Part shown: positions 49,461-57,348 of the stretch, in pieces | Numbering within the stretch: position 1 is the stretch's first letter | Layout of the letters: the number at the start of each line of letters is the position of its first letter | NCBI GenBank assembly: GCA_964463285.1 | Contig: CAYXBB010000001.1 | Coordinates: forward strand, 1 to 64,000 | Length of the DNA: 64,000 nucleotides | Direction of reading: 5' to 3' | Origin: JAAZLS01 sp964463285 | GTDB lineage: Bacteria > Bacillota > Dethiobacteria > DTU022 | Position numbers and translations under genes: made by a program | Notes under the pieces: model-generated | The model's input: the letters and a program-made list of their open reading frames with translations, nothing else | Databases searched by the model: none | Told to the model about the DNA's origin: nothing

Positions 49461-51482
49461 TTAAACCTCCTTTTGGATAAATGAGCTGACAAAATTCCGC
49501 TCCTCTTCCAGCGAGCGAACCCGACCATCCAACACCGCCTCCTTTAATTCCTTCAGGATCCGCTGGAAAATCGGGCCGGGTGATAAACCCATTTTGATAA
49601 GATCATTTCCCTCCAGTCGGGTCCGCACCCGGCGAAGGGAATTTACATAAACCTCCAGGTTATCCCGTACCGTGTTGTTTTCCGCTAACGAATAGGCCAG
49701 CAGCAGCGCTTCCGGGGGCAAATCCTTGAGCAGGTTAACCAGGGTGCTGGGGTTCAGGTCGTCTCTTGCCAGCAAATGCAAAACCCGAGGAACCGCGCTG
49801 CAGGCGGTAAATATCCGCCGGGATTTACCTCGGGAAGGGTAAAGCTTTCCAACCAGTATTATCCTACTGTCCTCTTCCATATCATAGAGCAAGGCGGTTG
49901 CATAAATCGTTTCCGGATCTAAGGGATGCTCCCAATTCCAATGACCGGTCAGATCGAGCGACTGTGAAATCTGTTTCAGCCGTCGCCAGGTGGCGGCAGT
50001 GGTTTGCAGGCGGGGATAAAGAAATTTGAGAGCCCCCAGGTCATCTAGCCTTTTTAATACTCCGGGCGGATCCGGTTCCAAATAAATGGCGCTTATCTCC
50101 TGGCTTAGCCGCGGGCGGCTTACCTTTTCCAGGACCCGCCCGCTAATTGCTTTCTGCATACACCTCATAGTGTTGTCTTCCAGGCAAAAGGATAATCTTT
50201 TTTCAAAACGAATCGCCCGCACGATGCGCAAGGGATCGTCTACAAAACTTAAGTTATACATGATACGGATAATCCCGTCTGCTAGATCGCGGCGCCCGCA
50301 AAAATAATCATATAGCCGCCCGAAAGATTCCGGGATCAGTGAACAGGCCATTGAATTTATGGTAAAATCCCGGCGGTAAAGATCGGATTTGAGGCTGGAA
50401 GGTTCTATCCGGGGCAAAGAACCCGGCAAAGGATAAAATTCCTGGCGAGCGGTAGCCAAATCAAGCCGGTTCCCACCGGGCAAAAACAGGGTAGCGGTAC
50501 CCAGCTGTTCGTAGGTTATCAATTTTCCTCCCAGGCATTTTAACAGTTCCCGAGCCAAAGGAATAGCTTTCGGGATTACTACTAGATCGAGATCATTGAC
50601 CGGCTCCCGGCCCAGAAACAGATCCCTGATTACCCCTCCTACCAAAAATATTTCCGACTTTCGCTGCGCCGCAGCCTGGCCCACCAGCAACAGCTTTCCC
50701 CGGAAACGATCGGAGACTCTTGCCGCCAACAGGGGTAGCAAGCCATCCCGCTCCCTCCAGCCCGGCTGTTCTGAAACACCGCCTTTGAATTCCAGGTTGT
50801 CGCCCGCGGCTTGGCGATCTAAAACATCTTCCAGCGGCTGGGCTTCCAGGGAGGGGGTAGGGCGGTTGTCGTTTGCTGCAACCTTTTTTTTAAGGTCGGG
50901 TTTCTCCTCCCCAGTTAACCCGGCTTTGCCGGCATCATAGCCCAGGCCGGATCTCAGGATTTTAAGTTCAAGGCCGGATTCCCATAAATATTGAACTGCT
51001 GCTATATCTGCCGCAGTAGTGATCGGCGAGGTAAGGGCGTCCGTGCAATCATATATTCCCAAAGCCAACAGGCCGGCTTCCAGTTTGGTTAAGGAGATTT
51101 TTTGCCGGCGGATCTCCCCTATCAGGATGGTAGTTACCGCTGCTACCGGCTGAATGTATGATTCAGCCCTTTGAAATAAAATCCGATCTTCGCGACCGGG
51201 AGAATACAATCGGATATCAGTCGATCGGTTTAGCATTTCTTTTAAAGAGACCGGATCCACAGAGCAGCACGGCCCTATCAGCACCAGTAAATCAAGGTGG
51301 GCCTGTAAATCCCGGCTACCGGCAAATCTAAACAAATGGGGATGGGAATTCACAAATTGCTGAACTTTTAGAGCCGGAGGGTGCATAAACCACATTTTAC
51401 TGTCAGCATATATTTTCCCCGCGGCCAGCATCCCGGCCAGGGCATCAAAATTATTGGCCAAACATGAAACCACTAGCTCCAA
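49461..51482 (-). CDS. CCA-adding enzyme/poly(A) polymerase family protein with a degenerate DHH domain
   Basis: The protein of about 673 residues has a nucleotidyltransferase head (GGVIRDLFLG and the catalytic NDLDLVV, about 282-302), the neck with SLKSDLYRRDFTINSMA and GLYDYFCG-type motif, and a tail, all fit for CCA addition. Before it lies a DHH-like domain (residues 1-185) lacking its metal motifs: the usual N-x-D-x-D is ANNFD, the DHH is YSP, and the D-x-T-G motif is DCTD. CBS domains found in full-length relatives are missing. The start is uncertain; TTG at 51480-51482 aligns best, while ATGs at 51524 and 51557 lack ribosome sites. Confidence 0.8.
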   Translation of the reverse strand: MELVVSCLANNFDALAGMLAAGKIYADSKMWFMHPPALKVQQFVNSHPHLFRFAGSRDLQAHLDLLVLIGPCCSVDPVSLKEMLNRSTDIRLYSPGREDRILFQRAESYIQPVAAVTTILIGEIRRQKISLTKLEAGLLALGIYDCTDALTSPITTAADIAAVQYLWESGLELKILRSGLGYDAGKAGLTGEEKPDLKKKVAANDNRPTPSLEAQPLEDVLDRQAAGDNLEFKGGVSEQPGWRERDGLLPLLAARVSDRFRGKLLLVGQAAAQRKSEIFLVGGVIRDLFLGREPVNDLDLVVIPKAIPLARELLKCLGGKLITYEQLGTATLFLPGGNRLDLATARQEFYPLPGSLPRIEPSSLKSDLYRRDFTINSMACSLIPESFGRLYDYFCGRRDLADGIIRIMYNLSFVDDPLRIVRAIRFEKRLSFCLEDNTMRCMQKAISGRVLEKVSRPRLSQEISAIYLEPDPPGVLKRLDDLGALKFLYPRLQTTAATWRRLKQISQSLDLTGHWNWEHPLDPETIYATALLYDMEEDSRIILVGKLYPSRGKSRRIFTACSAVPRVLHLLARDDLNPSTLVNLLKDLPPEALLLAYSLAENNTVRDNLEVYVNSLRRVRTRLEGNDLIKMGLSPGPIFQRILKELKEAVLDGRVRSLEEERNFVSSFIQKEV

Positions 51483-51647
51483 AAAAACAAACCCCCGCCT
51501 GGCAAGCCCTGATCTTTTAATCATTCGGATAATTATACCATAAAACGGAAAGGGCATTAACCGTAGAAAACAACCGGACAGCCATTAAAAGAAATTGTTT
51601 GCCTTTATTCGAAGGATACTGTAGGGGCATTACTATAATGGATCTTA

Positions 51648-53144
51648 CTACTTTCGGGGATCTTTTAAGCGATCACTATCAATAGTTTTTAATAAACTGG
51701 GGCGAAAACGCTGGGCATAAAAAGGTTGCCGGTAAAAGATACTGATCAGTGCTTTTCCGTTAAACGGAATCAGCGGCCAGAGATAGGGAACTCCAAATGA
51801 TTTGGTGGTTGCCAATCCCAGCAGCGACACCCCCATCCCGAACAGCAATCCGGGCAGTTTGAACAACCCGGTAAGCACAATCAAGGCCAGCAGCACCACC
51901 CGGTTGGCCATGCTTAACTCCCAGCTGGGGGTGGAAAAAACTCCGATTGCAATGATACCGGTGTACAGGAGGACTTCCGAGGAGAATAACCCTACCTCCA
52001 CGGCAATTTGCCCGATCAGCAGGGCTCCTACCAATCCCAGGGCGGTGGCAAACGGGGTGGGGGTATGCACACTGGCCATTCTTATAAGATCCAGACCGAA
52101 ATGGGCAAATATAAATTGAATAAACAGGGGAATGCTGGCCTTTTCTTTGGGGCCGATGAAGGAAAGTGCAGGAGGTAGATAGCGCGGTTCCAGTACCAAT
52201 AGCAACCATACCGGTATTAAAATAAAGGAAAGCAGTACCCCGGCTATTCGCACCCAGCGAATATAAGTGCCGGTTAAGGAACTATGCCGGTATTCTTCAG
52301 CATGTTGCAGATGATGAAAGATAGTTGCCGGGGCTACCATTACCGAAGGAGAGGTATCTACCATGATCACCACATGCCCTTCCAAGAGGGTGGCTGCCGC
52401 CACATCGGGTCGTTCCGTATAACGAACTTTAGGAAAGGGATTCCAGGAGGATCCGGCTATACACTCCTCCAGCGATTTTTCAGCCATTGGAAAGGCATCG
52501 GCATCGATCTGGTTGATACGGGCCCGGATCCGCTCTACAATTTCGGGGGAAGCTATATCCTTGATGTACATGACTACCGCATCGGTGCTGGAACGACGTC
52601 CAATTTTAATTGCCTCCACCCTGAGCTGCGGATCTCTGATTCGCCGGCGGACCAAAGCCACATTAAAGATCAGGGTTTCTACAAAACCGTCCCTGGACCC
52701 CCGGGTTATTTTTTCAATGTCCGGTTCCTCCGGGGTGCGGGCAGGATATTCCCGGATATCGATAATAATAGCCCGGTCTTCTCCTTCTATAAATAAAGCT
52801 GTCTGGCCGGCCAAAACCTCCTTGATCAGGTCTTCCAGATCCTCCGACAGGGATATTTCCATATGGGGAAGCGCCTCTGCCGCCAATTTTTGTACAGGAT
52901 TGGGCAGCAGATCTTCCCTTTTAAGCCGGGTCAGGGTTTGCAACAGAAGGGTAAACACCTCGCCGTTGGTCAAGCCGTCCACGAACAAAAGGGCAGTTTT
53001 TTTCCCACCAATGATCAGCTCTCTGAGAATAACATCAAAATTTTCTTCCCCGATATCCAACCTTCGCTTTAGATAATCCAGGTTTTGTTCCAGCTTTTTA
53101 AATACCTTTTCTGTTTCCTGTCCGTCAACGGCCGCCATTTTCAA
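51648..53144 (-). CDS. spoVAF: Spore germination protein SpoVAF (GerA family)
   Basis: The 498-residue protein is a GerA-type A subunit-like membrane protein: a large soluble N-terminal region with LFVDGLTNGEV, DGFVETLIFNVALVRRRIRDP and VMYIKDIASPEIVERIRARI, then five or so membrane helices from about 295 (GVLLSFILIPVWLLLV, LGLVGALLIGQIAVEVGLF). It is the last gene of the spoVA operon here, and by analogy forms an ion channel that helps dipicolinate release during germination. Length and position after spoVAE are as in Bacillus. Confidence 0.95.
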   Translation of the reverse strand: MKMAAVDGQETEKVFKKLEQNLDYLKRRLDIGEENFDVILRELIIGGKKTALLFVDGLTNGEVFTLLLQTLTRLKREDLLPNPVQKLAAEALPHMEISLSEDLEDLIKEVLAGQTALFIEGEDRAIIIDIREYPARTPEEPDIEKITRGSRDGFVETLIFNVALVRRRIRDPQLRVEAIKIGRRSSTDAVVMYIKDIASPEIVERIRARINQIDADAFPMAEKSLEECIAGSSWNPFPKVRYTERPDVAAATLLEGHVVIMVDTSPSVMVAPATIFHHLQHAEEYRHSSLTGTYIRWVRIAGVLLSFILIPVWLLLVLEPRYLPPALSFIGPKEKASIPLFIQFIFAHFGLDLIRMASVHTPTPFATALGLVGALLIGQIAVEVGLFSSEVLLYTGIIAIGVFSTPSWELSMANRVVLLALIVLTGLFKLPGLLFGMGVSLLGLATTKSFGVPYLWPLIPFNGKALISIFYRQPFYAQRFRPSLLKTIDSDRLKDPRK

Positions 53145-53193
53145 CCCCTTGATCTGCTATTTTTAATCACTCGCTATTGGTATATGCTATCTT

Positions 53194-53544
53194 TTACCCC
53201 TTGGGGTTAAATATGAATGCAATAATAAAACTAAATATAATGCCGGCGGCAATACCGCTGCTGGTGAGCTCGAACATCCCGGTAAGAACGCCGATAAGAC
53301 CGTGCCGCTCGGCCTCCAGTAGCACCCCCTTTACCAGCGAGTTGCCAAAGCTGGCTATGGGCAAAGAAGCGCCGGCCCCGGCAAATTCTATTAAGCGATC
53401 ATACAGCCCCACAGACCCCAGAATACCTCCGGCTACTACAAACCCCGATAAGATGTGACCGGGTGTAAAAGGAGTAAGATCAAACAGAATCTGGCCCAAA
53501 ACACAAATTAAGCCCCCCACTAAAAATGCCGTCAAATAACCCAT
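53194..53544 (-). CDS. spoVAE: Stage V sporulation protein AE
   Basis: A 116-residue membrane protein that forms part of the SpoVA dipicolinate channel. It has four hydrophobic helices, GLICVLGQILFDLTPF, HILSGFVVAGGILGSVGLYDRLIEFAGAGASLP (landmark SFGNSLVKG) and a final IIFSFIIAFIFNPKG. It is homologous to spoVAC upstream. The gene lies 16 bases after spoVAD and 49 bases before spoVAF. Confidence 0.95.
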   Translation of the reverse strand: MGYLTAFLVGGLICVLGQILFDLTPFTPGHILSGFVVAGGILGSVGLYDRLIEFAGAGASLPIASFGNSLVKGVLLEAERHGLIGVLTGMFELTSSGIAAGIIFSFIIAFIFNPKG

Positions 53545-53560
53545 CTTTTAAACACCTCCT

Positions 53561-54565
53561 TTAGTTTTCCAGGGCCACTGCATGGGCGATTGTCGGAATG
53601 CTATTGCCCTGCAAAATGGTTGTGGTACTATGCAGGGCCCCGGTAGCTACCAGGAGCACCCGGTTGAGTTCGCCTTCCAGCATGCGTCGATAGATATGCC
53701 CCAGAGCCACCACTGCCAGGCAGGCACAGCCGCTGCCCCCGGCACCCACCTGCTGCCGATCAAGATTATAAATCATCGTCCCGCAATCGTTGTAACCAGG
53801 AAGAGCATAGCCCTGGCGAGAAAGGATCTCTGTAAAAACCTGCCGGCCCGCCTTTCCCAAATCTCCGGTCAAGATAAGATCATAATAAGCAGGATCCCTT
53901 TGCAGCTCCTGTAGGTGGGCGACTACAGTGGATGCTGCTGCGGGAGCCATCGCCACCCCCAGGGCCCAAGGATCTTTTAACCCCAGATCCGCCACCTTAC
54001 CGGTAGTAATGGCGGTAACTTTGGGCCCGGCTCCCTGGCGGCTGATGATCCCGGCTCCCGCACCGGTAACCGTCCACTGGGCGTGAGGAGGTCGTTTAAA
54101 ACCATATTCCGTGGGGTAACGGTACTGTCGCTCGGCGCTGCAATTATGACTGGAGGTACCCGCCAGTATATTTTGAGCCACCCCGTAAGACACCAGCAAT
54201 GCTCCCAAAATGAGGGCAAGATTAAGGGTGGAGCAGGCTCCGGAAACCCCCAAGAATGGCATGGCCAATTTCAGAGCACAAAATCCGGAACTAGTTATCT
54301 GGTTTAACAGATCCCCGGCTATAAAATAATCAATATCCTCCCGGCTGATCTTGCCCTTCTTAAGGGCCAGAACACAACATTCTTCCAGCATCTTTAGTTC
54401 CGCGGCCTCATAACTTTTTTCTCCGGCGAAAATTCGATCGTAAATCCGATCAACATCAAAGGCCAGGGGTCCCTGGCCTTCTTTTGGTCCCACCACCGTG
54501 GCGGTGGCACTCAGGTAAGGTGGCGGGTTAAGCAAAACGCTCTGTGATCCAACTTTCTGGCTCAT
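53561..54565 (-). CDS. spoVAD: Stage V sporulation protein AD
   Basis: SpoVAD binds dipicolinic acid and works on the forespore membrane surface during uptake and release. The 334-residue protein has the thiolase-like fold signatures AGDLLNQITSSGFCALKLA, GVSGACSTLNLALILGA, SSHNCSAERQYRYPTEYG and GAGGSGCACLAVVALGHIY. The catalytic cysteine of thiolases is not relevant here. It stands between spoVAC and spoVAE in the conserved order. Confidence 0.96.
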   Translation of the reverse strand: MSQKVGSQSVLLNPPPYLSATATVVGPKEGQGPLAFDVDRIYDRIFAGEKSYEAAELKMLEECCVLALKKGKISREDIDYFIAGDLLNQITSSGFCALKLAMPFLGVSGACSTLNLALILGALLVSYGVAQNILAGTSSHNCSAERQYRYPTEYGFKRPPHAQWTVTGAGAGIISRQGAGPKVTAITTGKVADLGLKDPWALGVAMAPAAASTVVAHLQELQRDPAYYDLILTGDLGKAGRQVFTEILSRQGYALPGYNDCGTMIYNLDRQQVGAGGSGCACLAVVALGHIYRRMLEGELNRVLLVATGALHSTTTILQGNSIPTIAHAVALEN

Positions 54566-54596
54566 CTTCTGCTCCTATGAACGGCTGCTGCTTTTT

Positions 54597-55055
54597 TTAA
54601 AATAACAACGCCCTAACAATCCCCACCACGAACGCGGTTATCGCTCCAAATACTATTACTGGGCCCGCCAGCACAAACATTTTTGAGCTAAGCCCGGTCA
54701 CCAGGCCTTCTTTTTTAAATTCCAGGGCCGCCGAAGTCATGGAATTCGCAAAACCGGTTACCGGTACAGCCGATCCGGCTCCGGCAAACCCGGCAATTTT
54801 ATCATACAGTCCCAATCCTGTTAACAACGATCCGATAAATATTACTGTAGATACAGTAGCGTTGGCTGCCTCCTGAGTGGAATAACCGAACCCGGTGTAC
54901 AAATTTTGGATAAACTGCCCGATTAGGCAGATCGCTCCACCGCTAAAAAAGGCGATTATCGAGTTTCGAACTACCGGTGGTTTTGGTGTAGCCTTTTGCG
55001 CTATCTGATCAAACTCCTGTTGGGTTAATTTCAATTCGGAAGGTATTTTTGACAC
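54597..55055 (-). CDS. spoVAC: Stage V sporulation protein AC
   Basis: The 152-residue protein begins with a soluble helix (LKLTQQEFDQIAQKATPKPP) and has four membrane helices including AFFSGGAICLIGQFIQNLY, GLGLYDKIAGFAGAGSAVPVTGFANSM and IVFGAITAFVVGIVRALLF. This is SpoVAC, a mechanosensitive channel-like component of the dipicolinate transporter. It is the first visible gene of spoVAC-AD-AE-AF; spoVAA and spoVAB are absent, as in most Clostridia. Confidence 0.95.
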   Translation of the reverse strand: MSKIPSELKLTQQEFDQIAQKATPKPPVVRNSIIAFFSGGAICLIGQFIQNLYTGFGYSTQEAANATVSTVIFIGSLLTGLGLYDKIAGFAGAGSAVPVTGFANSMTSAALEFKKEGLVTGLSSKMFVLAGPVIVFGAITAFVVGIVRALLF

Positions 55056-55161
55056 CGGGGCACTCTCCTGACATTGGGTGAAAAATTATAACTCCCCTGA
55101 TTTTAACAAGGGAGACGCGGCCGGGTTTCCAGGTCCCTCCACTTTCCGCCTCCCCCCTCTT

Positions 55162-55247
55162 TCCTCCTGCTTCCTGCTTCCTGCTTCTTGCGTCCTGCCT
55201 CCTGCTTCTTGCGTCCTGCCTCCTGCTTCTTGCGTCCTGTCTCCTGC
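55162..55247. repeat. Pyrimidine-rich tandem repeat
   Basis: Between spoVAC and the dodecin gene a run of TCCTGCT units (7 bp) passes into three copies of a 21-bp unit, CTTCTTGCGTCCTGCCTCCTG, the last with one change. It ends at the dodecin stop codon region. No unique spacers occur, so this is a simple tandem array, likely to vary in copy number between strains. Confidence 0.8.
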
Positions 55248-55460
55248 TTAGCGCTCTTCCCGGACCCCAAACGCCAGCTTTAAGTTAACCTTGTATTCGA
55301 GGATCTCCCCTCCATCCAAGTTGGCGGTAAAGTTTGCTACCTCCACTCCGGTAAGGTTATCCAGAGTTTTACTGGCTTCCAGTACCGCTTTTCTCACGGC
55401 ATCATCCCAGCTGATTTCCGATTCTCCAACCAGTTCAATTACCTTGGCTATGGTGGACAT
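55248..55460 (-). CDS. Dodecin-family flavin-binding protein
   Basis: The 70-residue protein starts MSTIAKVIELVGESEISWDD and ends GGEILEYKVNLKLAFGVREE, with AVRKAVLEASKTLDNLTGVEV between them. This is the single helix-three strand dodecin fold, which forms a dodecamer that stores riboflavin or FMN or, in shorter relatives, may bind calcium. The ATG at 55458-55460 has GGAGG eight bases upstream; a longer reading to 55481 is rejected. It overlaps a small membrane-protein gene. Confidence 0.9.
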   Translation of the reverse strand: MSTIAKVIELVGESEISWDDAVRKAVLEASKTLDNLTGVEVANFTANLDGGEILEYKVNLKLAFGVREER

Positions 55461-55638
55461 TGCCGGTTCCTCCATTATCAATTAGTTTGATTGCTACCCC
55501 CTGCACAGGACGGGAGCGCAGTGGAGGCGCAGGGATCCGGTCAAACCATAGAAAGTAGGCCAGAACTCCCGATATGGAAAGTATCAGCAGTATAACAATA
55601 ACCGCCGGCACTATTTGCACCTTGCCTTCCGTAAACAT
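55435..55638 (-). CDS. Small hypothetical membrane protein
   Basis: The 67-residue frame has one strong hydrophobic helix (VPAVIVILLILSISGVLAYFLWF, about residues 10-32) and then a proline/arginine-rich outer part. A GGGGGG ribosome site precedes the ATG. It overlaps the start of the dodecin gene by 26 bases in another frame. I recognise no family. It could be a real small membrane protein of the sigF region, but the evidence is only the helix and ribosome site. Confidence 0.4.
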   Translation of the reverse strand: MFTEGKVQIVPAVIVILLILSISGVLAYFLWFDRIPAPPLRSRPVQGVAIKLIDNGGTGNVHHSQGN

Positions 55639-55704
55639 GCCTACCCCCCCGTGAGGTTATAGCGGTTTTAGTATGTAGTAAAGATATCTTTTCTATACCT
55701 CGGT

Positions 55705-56397
55705 CTAAATCTCTAAATATCGCCTGAGCTTTCCCAAAATCCTTTTTTCCAATCGGGATACCTGCCGCTGGGTCAAGGAAAGCCGTTCGGCGGTTTCTTT
55801 CTGGGTTTTCTCCTGAAAAAACCGGGATTTTATTAAAGCCCGCTCCAGGGGAGCCAGCCTGGATATGCCTTCATGGAGGCTGATCCGATCTACGAGTGCA
55901 GTTTCCTCGGATAGCTCCGCTGATAACGGAAGTATATCCTCCGAAAGCGGAACTACCGGTTGGGCGGCTTCCAGAATCAGCGCCATCTCTTCCGGAGAAA
56001 ATCCGGTCTCTTCAGCCAGTTCCGAGAGCGACGGAGAGCGGCCCAACTGCTGGCTTAATATTAAGCGGTGCCTTTCCACGGTTAGCCACTGTTCCCGCAA
56101 ACGCCGGCTAACCTTTATCGGCCCCAGATGAGAACGCCGGTACTGTTTTATCTCCCCCTGGATCCAGTAAACCGCATAAGTAGTAAATAAGGTAGGAGAG
56201 TTAACATCAAACCGGGCAGCGGCCTTTAACAGGCCTATTATACCCACCTGGTAAAGATCCTCCCGTTCAAAGGGTGGAGCCAGCCTGGCAGCAAAAGCCA
56301 TTACCAAAGGGCTTAACAGTTCCACCAGCTCTTTGCTGGCCCCTTCTTCCCCCCACTGCACCCGGGTCACCAGGGCCCTAATCTGTTCCCCGTTCAT
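55705..56397 (-). CDS. sigF: RNA polymerase sigma-F factor
   Basis: SigF starts the forespore gene programme after asymmetric division. The 230-residue protein has region 2 (LYQVGIIGLLKAAARFDV, FTTYAVYWIQGEIKQYRR), region 3 (VSRRLREQWLTVERHRLIL with LSELAEETGFSPEEMALILEA) and region 4 (LAPLERALIKSRFFQEKTQKETAERLSLTQRQVSRLEKRIL). The start ATG at 56395-56397 follows the spoIIAB stop by one base. Activity is controlled by SpoIIAB and SpoIIAA, encoded just upstream. Confidence 0.96.
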   Translation of the reverse strand: MNGEQIRALVTRVQWGEEGASKELVELLSPLVMAFAARLAPPFEREDLYQVGIIGLLKAAARFDVNSPTLFTTYAVYWIQGEIKQYRRSHLGPIKVSRRLREQWLTVERHRLILSQQLGRSPSLSELAEETGFSPEEMALILEAAQPVVPLSEDILPLSAELSEETALVDRISLHEGISRLAPLERALIKSRFFQEKTQKETAERLSLTQRQVSRLEKRILGKLRRYLEI

Positions 56398-56398
56398 G

Positions 56399-56851
56399 TC
56401 AATCCGACTCTGATAGAAAATCCCGGGAGCGAACATGCTTGACCAGGGTTACCGTGGTTCCCCGTCCCATTTCTGTTTGGACATTCATTTCATCCATAAA
56501 ATTTTCCATGATGGTGAAACCCATTCCCGAGCGTTCCAATTCAGGCTTGCTGGTATAAAATGGCTGGCGGGCTTGCTCTAAATTCTCTATGCCCACTCCA
56601 AAATCAGTAATCTCTACAGTTAATTTTTTTCCTTCCAGAAAAGCGGTAATTACAATTATCCCTACCCGATCCTCATAAGCATGAATTATGGCATTGGTTA
56701 CCGCCTCGGAAACAGCAGTTTTTAAGTCGCTGATCTCCTCCAGGGTGGGATCCAGACGGGAAGCAAACGCCGCCACCACCACCCTGGCAAAAGCCTCATT
56801 TTCTGAACGGCTGGGTATTTCCAATTTCATGAATGAACCCGATGCGATCAC
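56399..56851 (-). CDS. spoIIAB: Anti-sigma-F factor (serine kinase)
   Basis: SpoIIAB holds sigma-F inactive and phosphorylates SpoIIAA. The 150-residue protein has the GHKL ATPase boxes: AVSEAVTNAIIHAYE (N box), EITDFGVGIENLEQARQPFYTSKPELERSGMGFTIM region (given in pieces: ITDFGVGI and SGMGFTIM) and GTTVTLVK. It may start with GTG at 56851 after AAGGAGG, giving seven extra residues before MKLEIPSRSENEAFAR. Gene order spoIIAA-spoIIAB-sigF is conserved. Confidence 0.96.
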   Translation of the reverse strand: MIASGSFMKLEIPSRSENEAFARVVVAAFASRLDPTLEEISDLKTAVSEAVTNAIIHAYEDRVGIIVITAFLEGKKLTVEITDFGVGIENLEQARQPFYTSKPELERSGMGFTIMENFMDEMNVQTEMGRGTTVTLVKHVRSRDFLSESD

Positions 56852-56877
56852 AGGGCAAATCCCCTCCTTGCCGGCGT

Positions 56878-57222
56878 TTACCGGTGGCTGACCGTTTCCA
56901 ACGCCTGTTGTTCACTGCCCAAAAAAGGAATTATTTTGGGCAAGCCCGAAATTTCCAGAACCTTTAGCACTCCCGGCGGGATCAGGCATAGCGCCATCTT
57001 GCCGCCCCGATCTTTTATCAAACGATAGCGACCTAAAATAACCCCTACCCCGGAACTATCCATAAACGAAACATGCTGAAGATTCAAAACCAAATTGCGT
57101 ATTTCCGGATCATTTAACCGGCGATCAATGGTCTGCCGCAGGCCGGTTGCGCGATGATGATCCAGCTCCCCGTTAAACCGCACAATCAAACTGTGGCGGT
57201 CTTGCTTAAACTTAATTTCCAT
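56878..57222 (-). CDS. spoIIAA: Anti-sigma-F factor antagonist
   Basis: This STAS-domain protein frees sigma-F when dephosphorylated by SpoIIE. The 114-residue chain starts EIKFKQDRHSLIVRFNGELDHH and has VLNLQHVSFMDSSGVGVILGRY, where the serine in MDSSG is the phosphorylation site, and ends LKVLEISGLPKIIPFLGSEQQAL. The ATG follows a GGGAGG site. A sigma-H-like promoter is seen upstream. It overlaps nothing and lies 26 bases before spoIIAB. Confidence 0.96.
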   Translation of the reverse strand: MEIKFKQDRHSLIVRFNGELDHHRATGLRQTIDRRLNDPEIRNLVLNLQHVSFMDSSGVGVILGRYRLIKDRGGKMALCLIPPGVLKVLEISGLPKIIPFLGSEQQALETVSHR

Positions 57223-57250
57223 AACATACCTCCCACAACATACCTGGAAA

Positions 57251-57278
57251 ATAGTTCTCTACTATTTAGTTATTCCCT
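57251..57278 (-). promoter_or_regulatory. Putative sigma-H promoter of the spoIIA operon
   Basis: On the minus strand AGGGAAT (57272-57278) and AGAGAACTA (near 57251-57259) are about 12 bases apart, resembling the sigma-H pattern RnAGGAwWW and RnnGAATww, about 30 bases upstream of spoIIAA. The spoIIA operon is sigma-H controlled in Bacillus. It lies between the palindrome ending dacF and spoIIAA. Confidence 0.35.
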
Positions 57279-57288
57279 GCAAAAAATA

Positions 57289-57343
57289 AACACGGGGACG
57301 GTTCTCATGTTAAAAAATGAAACATGAGAACCGTCCCCGTGTT
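57289..57343 (-). repeat. Perfect 23-bp palindrome with terminator-like tail
   Basis: Arms 57289-57311 and 57321-57343 are exact inverted copies around a nine-base loop, with core GGGGACGGTTCTCATG. It begins five bases after the dacF stop. On the minus strand the hairpin is followed by TTTATTTTTTG, so it can act as the dacF terminator. The core is shared with the 2733-2868 element. Confidence 0.85.
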
Positions 57344-57348
57344 AGGGT

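Noticed and set aside
55162..55247. CRISPR array
   Set aside because: Units are contiguous, short and without unique spacers, and no cas genes occur in the window.
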